Notes: generated by a model not told the origin, from the sequence alone. Positions 1 through 6,493 are shown, numbered from the stretch's first letter. The stretch: 7,563 bases of DNA from Nitrospirota bacterium (GCA_003233615.1 QIMB01000347.1:1-7563); one strand, 5' to 3'. Numbers and translations are program-made.

Positions 1-4
1 ATTC

Positions 5-146
5 GGCGGGCCCTGTTTGAGCACAGCGAGTTGGTCCGCTCTCCATCCTGCGTCCGTCCCATCCAAATGTGGCCGGACTGAGCGTCAATGGTTTTGGGTC
101 CTTTTGCCGAAACAAAAGGGCCTCGGCCGCCGGGCCGACACCCGGC
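5..146. repeat. Composite palindromic intergenic repeat (REP-like), three hairpins
   Basis: Three foldable units follow one another. At 6-39, GCGGGCC pairs with GGTCCGC (one G-T), and inside it CTGT (13-16) pairs with ACAG (23-26). At 97-122, GGTCCTTTTG pairs with CAAAAGGGCC (one T-G) around the loop CCGAAA. At 124-146, CGGCC/GGCCG (124-128, 133-137) and GCCGGG/CCCGGC (129-134, 141-146) form two competing stems. TTTTGCCGAAACAAAAG followed by CGGCCGCCGGGCCG resembles, from memory, a dispersed intergenic repeat of Proteobacteria and related genomes. No second copy is in this window, so its repeated nature is not shown here. It may start to the left of the window. Confidence 0.55.
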
Positions 147-238
147 ATCACGGAAAATCGTGTGGACCTTACTGTTGGGTAAACGCATTCGACGTATTCC
201 ACATACCAACCGCTTTTGACTGATGAAAAACAAGATGG

Positions 239-264
239 ATTCCCGATAAAAAAATGTCGGGAAT
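239..264. repeat. Short inverted repeat resembling dRS3-type elements
   Basis: ATTCCCGA (239-246) and TCGGGAAT (257-264) form a perfect 8-bp stem around a 10-nt AT-rich loop. The pattern GGATTCCCG, spacer, CGGGAATGAC recurs as a small dispersed repeat in many genomes (for example dRS3 of Neisseria). It lies 67 bp downstream of the VWA-TPR stop. A TTTTT run follows the stem on the minus strand after about 8 nt, too far for a typical intrinsic terminator, although weak termination is possible. Confidence 0.5.
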
Positions 265-330
265 GACAATGTAAAATTTTCATTGGCGTGCCCGGGATGT
301 TGTTGTAAAAAATCTGTATACCCACGCCCC

Positions 331-2142
331 TCACCACGGCCTCACTGACGCATCAACTGCGGTTCCTGCTTCCAAACGACGGCGATATTCCAGCAGAATT
401 TTTCTTCTCAACAATCCACTTCGGCGAAGCCATTGTTGGAGAGCTTGTTCGGATTTTTTGTGGTCATCCATACCTTCTGATTGTGAAGCAGATGCCATCT
501 GCTTCTGAAGATCCGTATCTTTTTCCTCACCAGAAGATGATTGATCAGCATCTGCTAACTCTTCATTTTCTGATGGCGATGACGTGTTGTGAGATGAACC
601 ACCTGTCTCATTATCATTTCTGTCTTGCTTGGCAGAGGTTTGCCCTGACGTTTCATCTTGGCCGTCCTTGTCAGCACCCTGCCCCTGACTCTGCTCATCC
701 TGAGACCCTTGCTCGCCAGCTTGCTGCTTGTCTCCTGAAGATTCATCTGACGATTCAGATTCCTTATCTTTCGAAGATTGTGATTGCTGATCCTCTAACA
801 TTTTTTTGAGGATGTCCAAGTTATGTTGGGCATCCCCATGATCTGGTTGTTGCGTGATTGCCGCTTGATATGAGGCCATCGCGTCCTGATACTTGCCTAA
901 CTTTGCCAGAGCATTGCCTCGATTATAATGACCTTTCGGCGAATCAATTCCGGAAAAAGCTTGTTCAGCCTGTTCATAGTCACCCACACGATAATGCGCA
1001 ATTCCTTTCCAATCAGGCTGTTCAAACAGGCTCGCCGCCGCTTGAGGATTCTTCTGCTCCAACGCCTTCACTGCTTGTTGATCGGGACGCGCCCACACAT
1101 CTTCCCATGAAAACGCCTGGCTGACGTGCGGCACAAACACAACAGCCAGTATCACACCCAACCAGCCACGACGAAACGCCGGGAGCACAACCACCAAAAG
1201 CACCAACACAAGCCACGGACCTTCTTCTCTCCACACATCTGTCGTCCGTTGAATCGACTCCATCGCAGTCACATGCTCTAGAGCATCTATTGACGGTAGG
1301 ACATGGTCCAAATCACTATCATCCAATGTCATCATGGCAAACCGACCGCCCCCCACCCGAGCGGCTCTTTGCAAAGAGGCTGGTCCTACTTTCGACACGA
1401 CAATAACCCCGCTTGCATCTTTGACGAAACCTCCCTTTTCGGGGATCGGAGCCCCATCTTCCGTCCCCACACCCAGGATTGAAATTTTTCGTCCCTTGCG
1501 CACTATCTGCTTGAGCGTTTCCAACGTTGCAGACTCCACATTCCCATCCGTGATGAGCAAGAGATCGCCTCCTGGAATCCCGGCTTGCTCTAATAAGTCT
1601 TGTCCCCGATGCAGAGCCAGGTCTGGACGACTCCCTTGTACCGGCATGAGATTCGTCTCTAAGGATTGAACCAAGGCCTTCATGGTCTGGGCATCATCCG
1701 TCAGAGGGGAGACAACAAAGGATTCTCCTGCAAAAATGACTAATGCCGTTTGCCCTTCTTGACGAGCCTGTAGAATATCCAGAATTTTGTGTTTCGCACG
1801 GGTCAACCGTGATGGCGCCACATCCTGAGCATCCATCGAGCGCGACACATCCAAGACAATCACCAACGCCGATTCAGCGCGAAAAACCGGCTGAGGTAAT
1901 TGTGACCATACAGGACCAGCTAATGCCAACAGCGCCAAGGTCCAACCTAGGCCGACAAAAATAATCGGGCTATTCGACTTCGCGCCTGTTGTTCCAACCA
2001 ACATATGCGGTAACAAATGCGCATCACACACCGATTCCCATAATTGAGCTGTGGCTCTATGCGTAGCGAGGAATACGAGCAACCCCACTAAAGGCAGAAA
2101 TCCCCACAACCATTCTGGTCGAAGAAAATGAAAAACGTCCAT
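331..2142 (-). CDS. batB: Fused BatB/BatC-like VWA-TPR membrane protein
   Basis: This 603-residue protein joins a BatB-type VWA domain to a BatC-type TPR region, as in gammaproteobacterial clusters. Membrane helices are likely at about 9-27, 58-77, 308-322 and 325-343. The VWA domain between helices 2 and 3 (about 91-290) has DVSRS (98-102) and D199 in LITDGN; the usual metal-site threonine is replaced by GSRPDLAL (170-177), a variant common in this subfamily. After helix 4 come tetratricopeptide-like helices at about 377-445 (HYRVGDYEQAEQAF, HYNRGNALAKLGKYQDAMASYQAAI). Next is a strongly polar linker of about 110 residues (452-560) rich in S, Q, D, E, G and K. The end is a basic helix, QQWLRRSGLLRRKILLEYRR. 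A ribosome binding site (AGGA at 2150-2153) lies 7 nt before the ATG and the gap to batA is 1 nt. It is the last gene of the operon. Confidence 0.93.
   Translation of the reverse strand: MDVFHFLRPEWLWGFLPLVGLLVFLATHRATAQLWESVCDAHLLPHMLVGTTGAKSNSPIIFVGLGWTLALLALAGPVWSQLPQPVFRAESALVIVLDVSRSMDAQDVAPSRLTRAKHKILDILQARQEGQTALVIFAGESFVVSPLTDDAQTMKALVQSLETNLMPVQGSRPDLALHRGQDLLEQAGIPGGDLLLITDGNVESATLETLKQIVRKGRKISILGVGTEDGAPIPEKGGFVKDASGVIVVSKVGPASLQRAARVGGGRFAMMTLDDSDLDHVLPSIDALEHVTAMESIQRTTDVWREEGPWLVLVLLVVVLPAFRRGWLGVILAVVFVPHVSQAFSWEDVWARPDQQAVKALEQKNPQAAASLFEQPDWKGIAHYRVGDYEQAEQAFSGIDSPKGHYNRGNALAKLGKYQDAMASYQAAITQQPDHGDAQHNLDILKKMLEDQQSQSSKDKESESSDESSGDKQQAGEQGSQDEQSQGQGADKDGQDETSGQTSAKQDRNDNETGGSSHNTSSPSENEELADADQSSSGEEKDTDLQKQMASASQSEGMDDHKKSEQALQQWLRRSGLLRRKILLEYRRRLEAGTAVDASVRPW
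463..789 (-). other. Low-complexity polar linker inside the VWA-TPR protein
   Basis: These bases encode residues 452-560. The segment has almost no hydrophobic or aromatic residues and is dominated by S, Q, D, E, G, K, N and T, with recurring short units such as QSQ, SSD, DEQSQ and SSGE. It is very likely disordered and separates the TPR region from the basic C-terminal helix. Linkers of this type are usual in BatC-like proteins, but length and composition vary widely between species. Confidence 0.8.
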
Positions 2143-2143
2143 C

Positions 2144-3199
2144 TTATTGTCCTACCACTGTTCTTGGATTCACGTTCTTCGCCGGCCATGGCATACCGAC
2201 GAACAATCCATTCCGAATCAATAAGGCAATCGCAAGAAGAATAGAACAACCCAGAGCAAGCCCCAACGGCCAGATGAAGAGTTCAGTCTTTGGACGAAAG
2301 AGTTCAGTGTCCGTCGAAGCAGGCTCTAGACGGTCAAGTTCCATATACACATCGGCCAAACCTTTGGTATTTTTTGCACGGAGATACAGCCCACCTGTTG
2401 ATTGCGCAAGATGTCGCAGGGTATTTTCATCCAAATCACGCGAGGGATTCACCGTTCGTGTCCCGAGTAGCGAGTCTACTTCCATACGATCTGCTCCAAC
2501 TCCTATCGTATAGATCCGAAGGCCTTGTTCTTTGGCTAAATTCCCTGCTTGTTTTGGGGAAACTTCTCCAGCAGTATTTGCTCCGTCGGTCAGCAACACC
2601 AAAACACGACTGCCTACTGGTTGTTCTTTCAGCCGCTTGACCGCTAGGCCAATCGCATCTCCGATGGCCGTGTCTTTACCTGCCAGGCCGATTTCTGTTT
2701 CGTGTAACATCGTACTGACGGTCTTACGATCAAATGTCAGTGGTGTTTGCACGTAGGCTTGCGACCCAAACACAATGAGACCCATTCGGTCTCCTGACCG
2801 TCGTGCAATAAACTCTCCTGCTGTGCGTTTGACAACATCAAGACGAGTCACTTCGTGCCCATTGACCGAGAAATCTGAAATAGCCATGCTGCCAGAAATG
2901 TCCACGGCCAACATCAAATCCCGGCCACTCGTAGGCAGTCCCACAGGTTCACCGACCCACTGAGGTCGTGCTGAGGCCAACACCAGCAGTAGCCATATCA
3001 CTATGCTGAACCACAACCAGGCCGAGGAACGACCTTGATGGTTGTCGACAGAGCGAACTGACTGAAACTGAACCATATCTTGAAAGTGAGGGACACGTAG
3101 GGCAGCAGTTGCTTGCTCAGGAGCCGGTGGAGCCCAACGTCTGACAAGCCAAGGCAACACACCCAACGCGAACATCCATGGCCACACCAAAGACATCAT
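2144..3199 (-). CDS. batA: BatA-like VWA-domain membrane protein
   Basis: With the ATG at 3199 the protein has 351 residues; an in-frame ATG at 3232 would add 11 (MDSNFFKETFG). I prefer 3199 because of its AAGGAA site, its 4-nt overlap with the upstream stop, and because family members start close to WPWMFALGVLPWLVRRW. Layout: a membrane helix at about 3-20, a short linker, a second helix at 61-77 (WLWFSIVIWLLLVLASA), a VWA domain at about 94-290, and a C-terminal helix at 308-329. The metal-ion site is intact: DISGS at 100-104, T177 in GKDTAIGDAI, and D205 in LLTDGAN. The VWA domain probably faces the periplasm or cytoplasm between helices 2 and 3; topology is inference. In Bacteroides and other bacteria BatA belongs to the aerotolerance (Bat) set. 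Its stop lies 1 nt before the next ATG. Confidence 0.93.
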   Translation of the reverse strand: MMSLVWPWMFALGVLPWLVRRWAPPAPEQATAALRVPHFQDMVQFQSVRSVDNHQGRSSAWLWFSIVIWLLLVLASARPQWVGEPVGLPTSGRDLMLAVDISGSMAISDFSVNGHEVTRLDVVKRTAGEFIARRSGDRMGLIVFGSQAYVQTPLTFDRKTVSTMLHETEIGLAGKDTAIGDAIGLAVKRLKEQPVGSRVLVLLTDGANTAGEVSPKQAGNLAKEQGLRIYTIGVGADRMEVDSLLGTRTVNPSRDLDENTLRHLAQSTGGLYLRAKNTKGLADVYMELDRLEPASTDTELFRPKTELFIWPLGLALGCSILLAIALLIRNGLFVGMPWPAKNVNPRTVVGQ

Positions 3200-3684
3200 C
3201 CCAAATGTTTCCTTGAAGAAATTCGAATCCATCGTTCAACCAATGGAAGAAGGTCTACGACCGAAGCAGATCCCTGCACCTGATAGGGACCGGACAGCAA
3301 TGACTGACCTGGCCCTTCTGAAAATTGATTCGTGTCGCCAGTCTTATCCAAAAATTTTAGCCAGGATTGCCCTGACAGACCCGCGACCTGAGACCGGGAG
3401 AACACGGCGAGTGCATAACGACGCAGGAGATGTGATACCTCTGTGATAACCCACTGATTATCGGCATGTAGTACATACTGTTGTTTGACTTGTTTGAGTT
3501 GAGCTAACGCGACTCGCCGGGGTTGTGACCGTTTGCGATGAGCTCTTGCCCAAAAAAACAGGCCCACCACAAGGACTGATAGAACCACGATCATCCACCA
3601 TCCAATGGCTGGAGGCCACCAGGAAATGGGGTCTGGCATATGGACATCGCGTAACTCTTGCAATGGATCTGAAGCGTTTGGCAT
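3196..3684 (-). CDS. DUF4381 single-pass membrane protein
   Basis: This 162-residue protein has the DUF4381 signature: a short N-terminus PLQELRDVHMPDP, a tryptophan- and proline-rich stretch PISWWPPAIGWW (19-30), one membrane helix at about 30-46, then a basic stretch (RAHRKRSQPRR) and a soluble helical domain of about 110 residues. The domain includes WVITEVSHLLRRYALAVF (78-95) and LSGQSWLKFLD (103-113). Such proteins occur between DUF58 and the first VWA gene in MoxR clusters and probably help assemble the membrane complex; no biochemical role is known to me. The start is well supported by AGGAG at 3694-3698, 9 nt from the ATG, and by a 1-nt gap after the DUF58 stop. The stop overlaps the preferred batA start as ATGA. 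Confidence 0.9.
   Translation of the reverse strand: MPNASDPLQELRDVHMPDPISWWPPAIGWWMIVVLSVLVVGLFFWARAHRKRSQPRRVALAQLKQVKQQYVLHADNQWVITEVSHLLRRYALAVFSRSQVAGLSGQSWLKFLDKTGDTNQFSEGPGQSLLSGPYQVQGSASVVDLLPLVERWIRISSRKHLG
3209..3214 (-). promoter_or_regulatory. Ribosome binding site that favours the shorter batA start
   Basis: AAGGAA on the minus strand lies 9 nt before the ATG at 3199. That ATG overlaps the DUF4381 stop as ATGA, a common coupled arrangement. The alternative ATG at 3232 has no comparable purine-rich site at the right distance. Confidence 0.5.
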
Positions 3685-3685
3685 G

Positions 3686-4711
3686 TCAAACGACTCCTGC
3701 TATCCCAGAACGGTTGGCACTTCGAGCACTCCCTAATACTTGGAACCCCTTGGTCAGTTGCGTAGGAATATGTTCATGAGTCACCAACGGAACAAACCCG
3801 ATTCCCTGCGAACGGCACAGGCGTCGGACTTCTTCATACCGCGTCTGAAAGGCTTGAGCATAGCCTTGAATGACCCGTGATGAATGGGTGTGCAAGACGC
3901 CATGAGCATGTCCATCCGTAATAGGATAGGAGCCGGGAGGTGGAGCAACGTGTTCCACCACATCATAGATAAACATGGCAACGACCTCATGATGGGCTCC
4001 AAGTTGACGCAACATCATCTTCGACTGATCATCCCACTCTCGAAAATCGCTGAACAGAAAAATGAGACTTCCCGGTCGAGCCGCTTTGAGTATGCGATTA
4101 AGCGCTAATCGAACGGCCACCGCCGAATCGCCGGGGGCGGGATTGCTCACCTGAAATGTACTGGATCGATGAGCTAGGACATTGAGCAATTGCAGTATGC
4201 CCCTGCGCCCACCCTTTGGACGCAATTCCACATGATCAGATTCAGCAAAGACAATACCGCCCACTCGATCTCCTCTGGCATGCGACGCCCAGCCCAATAC
4301 GGCTGCTGCTTGTGCGGCCACTACAGACTTAAACGCTACCTTGGTCCCGAAATGCATGGTTTGTCGATCATCAACGACCATAAACACCGGACGCTCGCGT
4401 TCCTCTCGAAACACCTTCAAATGTGGTTCATTGGTTCGAGCAGTCACCCGCCAATCCATTAACCGTACATCATCGCCAGGTTGATAACGACGTGTTTCCT
4501 CAAAATCAATGCCGCGCCCTTTAAAGGGTGAACGCTCACCTCCAGCTAACAAGGCATGAGACCGAGTTCTGCTATGTACGTTCACATTGGAAAGATGATG
4601 GCCCACCTGAATAAGATCTTTCAGGTGGACGCGGACTCCTCGGAAGGCGTTGTATTCCGATGGGGTTGCTACAGGGACAGGTGTTCGTGCGCGGTTACGG
4701 AACGGCCACAT
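3686..4711 (-). CDS. DUF58 domain protein of a MoxR/VWA operon
   Basis: This 341-residue protein is the usual partner of MoxR. The frame is open from 4834, but that stretch lies inside moxR in another frame. The conserved protein begins near MWPFRNRART, so I chose the ATG at 4711, giving a 17-nt overlap with moxR. The DUF58 core is clear: GIDFEETRRYQPGDDVRLMDWRVTAR falls at about 67-92, then NEPHLKVFREERERPVFMVVDD at about 94-115. A VWA-like fold follows, with SLIFLFSDF at 215-223. The position where VWA domains carry a metal-binding DxSxS reads DDRQT (114-118), so this domain probably does not bind metal in the classical way. KSVVAAQAAAVLGWASHARGDRVGG (128-152) resembles gammaproteobacterial members. 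No membrane helix is evident, so it is likely cytosolic or peripheral. Its stop is 1 nt before the next ATG. Confidence 0.93.
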   Translation of the reverse strand: MWPFRNRARTPVPVATPSEYNAFRGVRVHLKDLIQVGHHLSNVNVHSRTRSHALLAGGERSPFKGRGIDFEETRRYQPGDDVRLMDWRVTARTNEPHLKVFREERERPVFMVVDDRQTMHFGTKVAFKSVVAAQAAAVLGWASHARGDRVGGIVFAESDHVELRPKGGRRGILQLLNVLAHRSSTFQVSNPAPGDSAVAVRLALNRILKAARPGSLIFLFSDFREWDDQSKMMLRQLGAHHEVVAMFIYDVVEHVAPPPGSYPITDGHAHGVLHTHSSRVIQGYAQAFQTRYEEVRRLCRSQGIGFVPLVTHEHIPTQLTKGFQVLGSARSANRSGIAGVV

Positions 4712-5669
4712 GATTGATAATCTCAGACACCACATAATCTGTCGTGATGCCTTCGGCCTCAGCTTCAAAGGTGAGCAAGATGCGATGGCGCAACACATCC
4801 GGGGCGATGGCCTGAATATCTTCCGGGGACACATAATCCCGTCCCTCTAGCCAGGCATGCGCTCTGGCACATCGCTCCAACCCGATAGTCGCTCTTGGGC
4901 TGGCCCCAAAACGCACCCATCGTTTCAAGGTGTCGCTATAGGGAGCCGGATCTCGAGTCGCCACCACAAGTTGAACGATATATTCTTCCAAGGTCGGTGC
5001 GAGATGAACATTCCAGATGTGCTGCCGCGCCGCGAATAAGACTGCTTGGGGAATGGGCGAGACCTGGTCAGTGGGGTCCAGAGATCTGGACTTGGTCTGA
5101 TTTCTGACCAGTTCCGCGATTCGACGCTCACTGTCTACCGACGGATAGTGAACGCGAACATACAGGAGGAACCGATCTAATTGGGCTTCAGGAAGTGGGT
5201 ACGTGCCTTCCTGCTCAATAGGATTTTGTGTGGCCATGACCAAAAATAATTCCGGCAAGGGATAACTAGTCGGACCAATGGTGACCTGATGCTCACCCAT
5301 GGCTTCCAACAAGGCGGCTTGAACTTTAGCAGGAGCCCGGTTAATTTCGTCCGCCAGAACGAGGTTGTGGAAAATGGGACCGGGTTGGAATTTGAAAGAC
5401 CCGTCTTGGGGACGATAGATATCTGTACCGGTGATGTCTGCCGGCAAGAGATCAGGAGTGAATTGGATTCGATGGAAATCGGCCTCCAACCCTGTGGCGA
5501 GAGTTTTGATGGCCGTGGTTTTGGCCAGTCCTGGCGCGCCTTCTACAAGAAGGTGCCCGTCGGCTAACAAGGCAATCAACAGCCTGAGGGTCAAACCCTC
5601 CTGACCGATGACCCGGCGATTCAGGAAGGCACGAAGTTGAGAGATCTGTTCGTGTTCAGATCCAGACAT
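4695..5669 (-). CDS. moxR: MoxR-family AAA+ ATPase
   Basis: This 324-residue protein is full length for a MoxR ATPase. These cytosolic AAA+ proteins form rings and are thought to remodel or load cofactors onto von Willebrand factor A (VWA) partner proteins encoded beside them. Visible motifs are Walker A GAPGLAKT (44-51), Walker B LVLADE (103-108) within LADEINRAPAKVQ, sensor 1 ATQNP (146-150), the arginine-finger region EAQLDRF (161-167) and the sensor 2 region GASPRA (255-260). The family signatures FTPDLLPADITGTDIY and QEGTYPLPEAQLDRF are also present, and no key residue is missing. The ATG at 5669 fits the family N-terminus; the ribosome binding site before it is poor. It is the first gene of the five-gene operon, and its last 17 nt overlap the start of the DUF58 gene. 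The exact client is unknown. Confidence 0.97.
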   Translation of the reverse strand: MSGSEHEQISQLRAFLNRRVIGQEGLTLRLLIALLADGHLLVEGAPGLAKTTAIKTLATGLEADFHRIQFTPDLLPADITGTDIYRPQDGSFKFQPGPIFHNLVLADEINRAPAKVQAALLEAMGEHQVTIGPTSYPLPELFLVMATQNPIEQEGTYPLPEAQLDRFLLYVRVHYPSVDSERRIAELVRNQTKSRSLDPTDQVSPIPQAVLFAARQHIWNVHLAPTLEEYIVQLVVATRDPAPYSDTLKRWVRFGASPRATIGLERCARAHAWLEGRDYVSPEDIQAIAPDVLRHRILLTFEAEAEGITTDYVVSEIINHVAVP

Positions 5670-5910
5670 ACGTCGTGAAATGAACCCGATGAATTATACG
5701 GTTCAAAAAATTTAGGAGTTTGCAGAAAGCTTGTTGAATATCGCTGCTCGGTTGTTGAATGCTAAACCCTCATCACATTGTCGCAGAACCTTGCACTTAT
5801 CTTTTATATAATAAATCATCAATTTTCAGAGTCAAGAGGGTTGATTCAGCAACATCTTCTTCTTTTCACCTATCTGCGCGTTTCTAAATCGCAAAGGAGT
5901 CATTTCCCCT
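5670..5910. other. Gene-free spacer between the carbamoyltransferase module and the moxR operon
   Basis: No coding frame of credible length or composition is seen on either strand. Just after the DUF5989 stop, bases 5893-5912 can fold into a 7-bp hairpin (AAAGGAG with CCCCTTT, one G-T pair), but no T-run follows it on the minus strand, so it is not a convincing terminator. The 9-mer TTGTTGAAT occurs twice in direct orientation (5731-5739 and 5752-5760), and a near-inverted copy ATTCAGCAA lies at 5844-5852. Bases 5797-5826 are very AT-rich (TTTTATATAATAAATC). The right place for the moxR promoter is near the low-coordinate end. Confidence 0.7.
5693..5698 (-). promoter_or_regulatory. Candidate -10 box for the moxR operon
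   Basis: Read on the minus strand this is a perfect TATAAT, 23 nt upstream of the moxR ATG. It would place transcription start near 5686 and give a short leader. No good -35 hexamer lies 16-18 bp upstream; the best nearby sequence is a weak TGCAAA-like stretch at about 5719-5724. Either the promoter is activator-dependent or the match is chance in AT-rich sequence. Confidence 0.35.
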
Positions 5911-6063
5911 TTAAAATAACGTGTAGATGAAAGGCGCCACCGCAGAGCCTTCACTCAAAATAATGAGGCCGCCTAAAAGCAAGAGCATAATGATGATCGG
6001 CGCGAGCCAGAACTTTTTCCGCTCCCGCATAAATTCCCACAGTTCTCCTAAAAACTCGGTCAT
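5911..6063 (-). CDS. DUF5989 family small membrane protein (SxtK-like position)
   Basis: This is a 50-residue protein, MTEFLGELWEFMRERKKFWL followed by a hydrophobic helix at about residues 19-37 (WLAPIIIMLLLLGGLIIL) and a short tail ending GSAVAPFIYTLF. The amphipathic, basic N-terminus with ELWEFMRERKKFW and the SAVAPFIYTLF ending are characteristic of the DUF5989 family. Proteins of this kind usually sit behind a carbamoyltransferase and an SxtJ-like protein, as here. A good ribosome binding site (AAGGAG at 6072-6077, 8 nt from the ATG) overlaps the stop codon of the SxtJ-like gene. The stop is TAA at 5911-5913. The protein probably inserts once into the inner membrane with the basic end in the cytoplasm. 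No catalytic residues are visible and the family has no known function. Confidence 0.9.
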   Translation of the reverse strand: MTEFLGELWEFMRERKKFWLAPIIIMLLLLGGLIILSEGSAVAPFIYTLF

Positions 6064-6076
6064 AGTGCTCTCTCCT

Positions 6077-6493
6077 TCAAAAAGCTTTTAAGACATGATT
6101 GGCGGCACGGGTCTCTTTGGGCACACGATAGGTGTCCACTGTAGGATCAAACTGTAGCTGCAGTGGCCGTTTCCCCAACAGCACCATGATGAGACCGATA
6201 GGGGTCAGCAGGCCATAAAATACCAGACCTAACAGAATACGTGAATTTACCCATCCGATTTTTTCGCCAAAAATCATCCAGCCCCGATAGACTGGCTTTA
6301 ACCCATTTGGAAATACCAGGCCTAACACGCCAAATACACCAGCGATGATTGACGCCCATATCCGTATATCTTCCCCGCGAAACACCAACGGCCAAAATGT
6401 GATGATGCCAAATACGCCAGCCATAAGCCAGCCAAACTGCCGGAGTTGCGTAACAGGGACGTCTTTCTGTGAGGTGTGTGGAATCATACTCAT
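6077..6493 (-). CDS. SxtJ-like small integral membrane protein
   Basis: This 138-residue protein begins MSMIPHTSQK. It has three likely membrane segments, at about 20-38 (FGWLMAGVFGIITFWPLVF), 44-62 (RIWASIIAGVFGVLGLVFP) and 83-106 (NSRILLGLVFYGLLTPIGLIMVLLG), then a polar tail of about 32 residues (KRPLQLQFDPTVDTYRVPKE). Size, helix layout and position directly behind a NodU/SxtI-type carbamoyltransferase match the SxtJ family, named after a gene of unknown function in the saxitoxin cluster. The frame is open upstream to 6646, but that extension would run deep into the carbamoyltransferase gene. I chose the ATG at 6493, 11 nt after the upstream stop; the ATG two codons later is equally possible. 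No strong ribosome binding site precedes either, so translational coupling is likely. The function is unknown; a membrane anchor or partner for the carbamoyltransferase is inference. Confidence 0.85.
   Translation of the reverse strand: MSMIPHTSQKDVPVTQLRQFGWLMAGVFGIITFWPLVFRGEDIRIWASIIAGVFGVLGLVFPNGLKPVYRGWMIFGEKIGWVNSRILLGLVFYGLLTPIGLIMVLLGKRPLQLQFDPTVDTYRVPKETRAANHVLKAF

Larger units (their letters stand above)
1..330. other. Gene-free region downstream of the VWA-TPR gene
   Basis: Apart from the two palindromic elements, nothing coding is supported. A 68-codon plus-strand frame (17-223) is made largely of the repeat and has no recognisable protein features. On the minus strand there is no start of a BatD-like gene. 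GGCGTG (285-290) and CACGCC (323-328) could pair over a 32-nt loop, but this is weak. No clear intrinsic terminator for the operon is seen. Confidence 0.65.

Noticed and set aside
17..223. Plus-strand 68-codon open frame
   Set aside because: It is made largely of the palindromic repeat, shows no family likeness and has no credible ribosome binding site.
483..809. Plus-strand open frame of 108 codons opposite the linker of the VWA-TPR gene
   Set aside because: It is a shadow of low-complexity coding sequence on the other strand; its His/Cys/Leu-rich composition is not protein-like.
1334..1669. Plus-strand open frame of 111 codons opposite the VWA domain
   Set aside because: It lies wholly antisense to a well-supported gene and has no motif or start signal.
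2290..2640. Plus-strand open frame of 116 codons opposite batA
   Set aside because: It is antisense to the conserved VWA coding region, and overlapping frames in the same place are equally open.
4712..4834. N-terminal extension of the DUF58 protein to the ATG at 4834
   Set aside because: The added residues are an out-of-frame reading of the conserved moxR 3' end and do not resemble DUF58 N-termini.
5791..5812. Plus-strand TTGCAC ... TATAAT promoter-like pair
   Set aside because: The spacer is 10 bp, too short for a sigma-70 promoter, and no plus-strand gene follows.
5893..5912. Possible terminator hairpin after the DUF5989 gene
   Set aside because: The stem is only 7 bp with a G-T pair, it overlaps the stop codon and no T-run follows on the transcribed strand.
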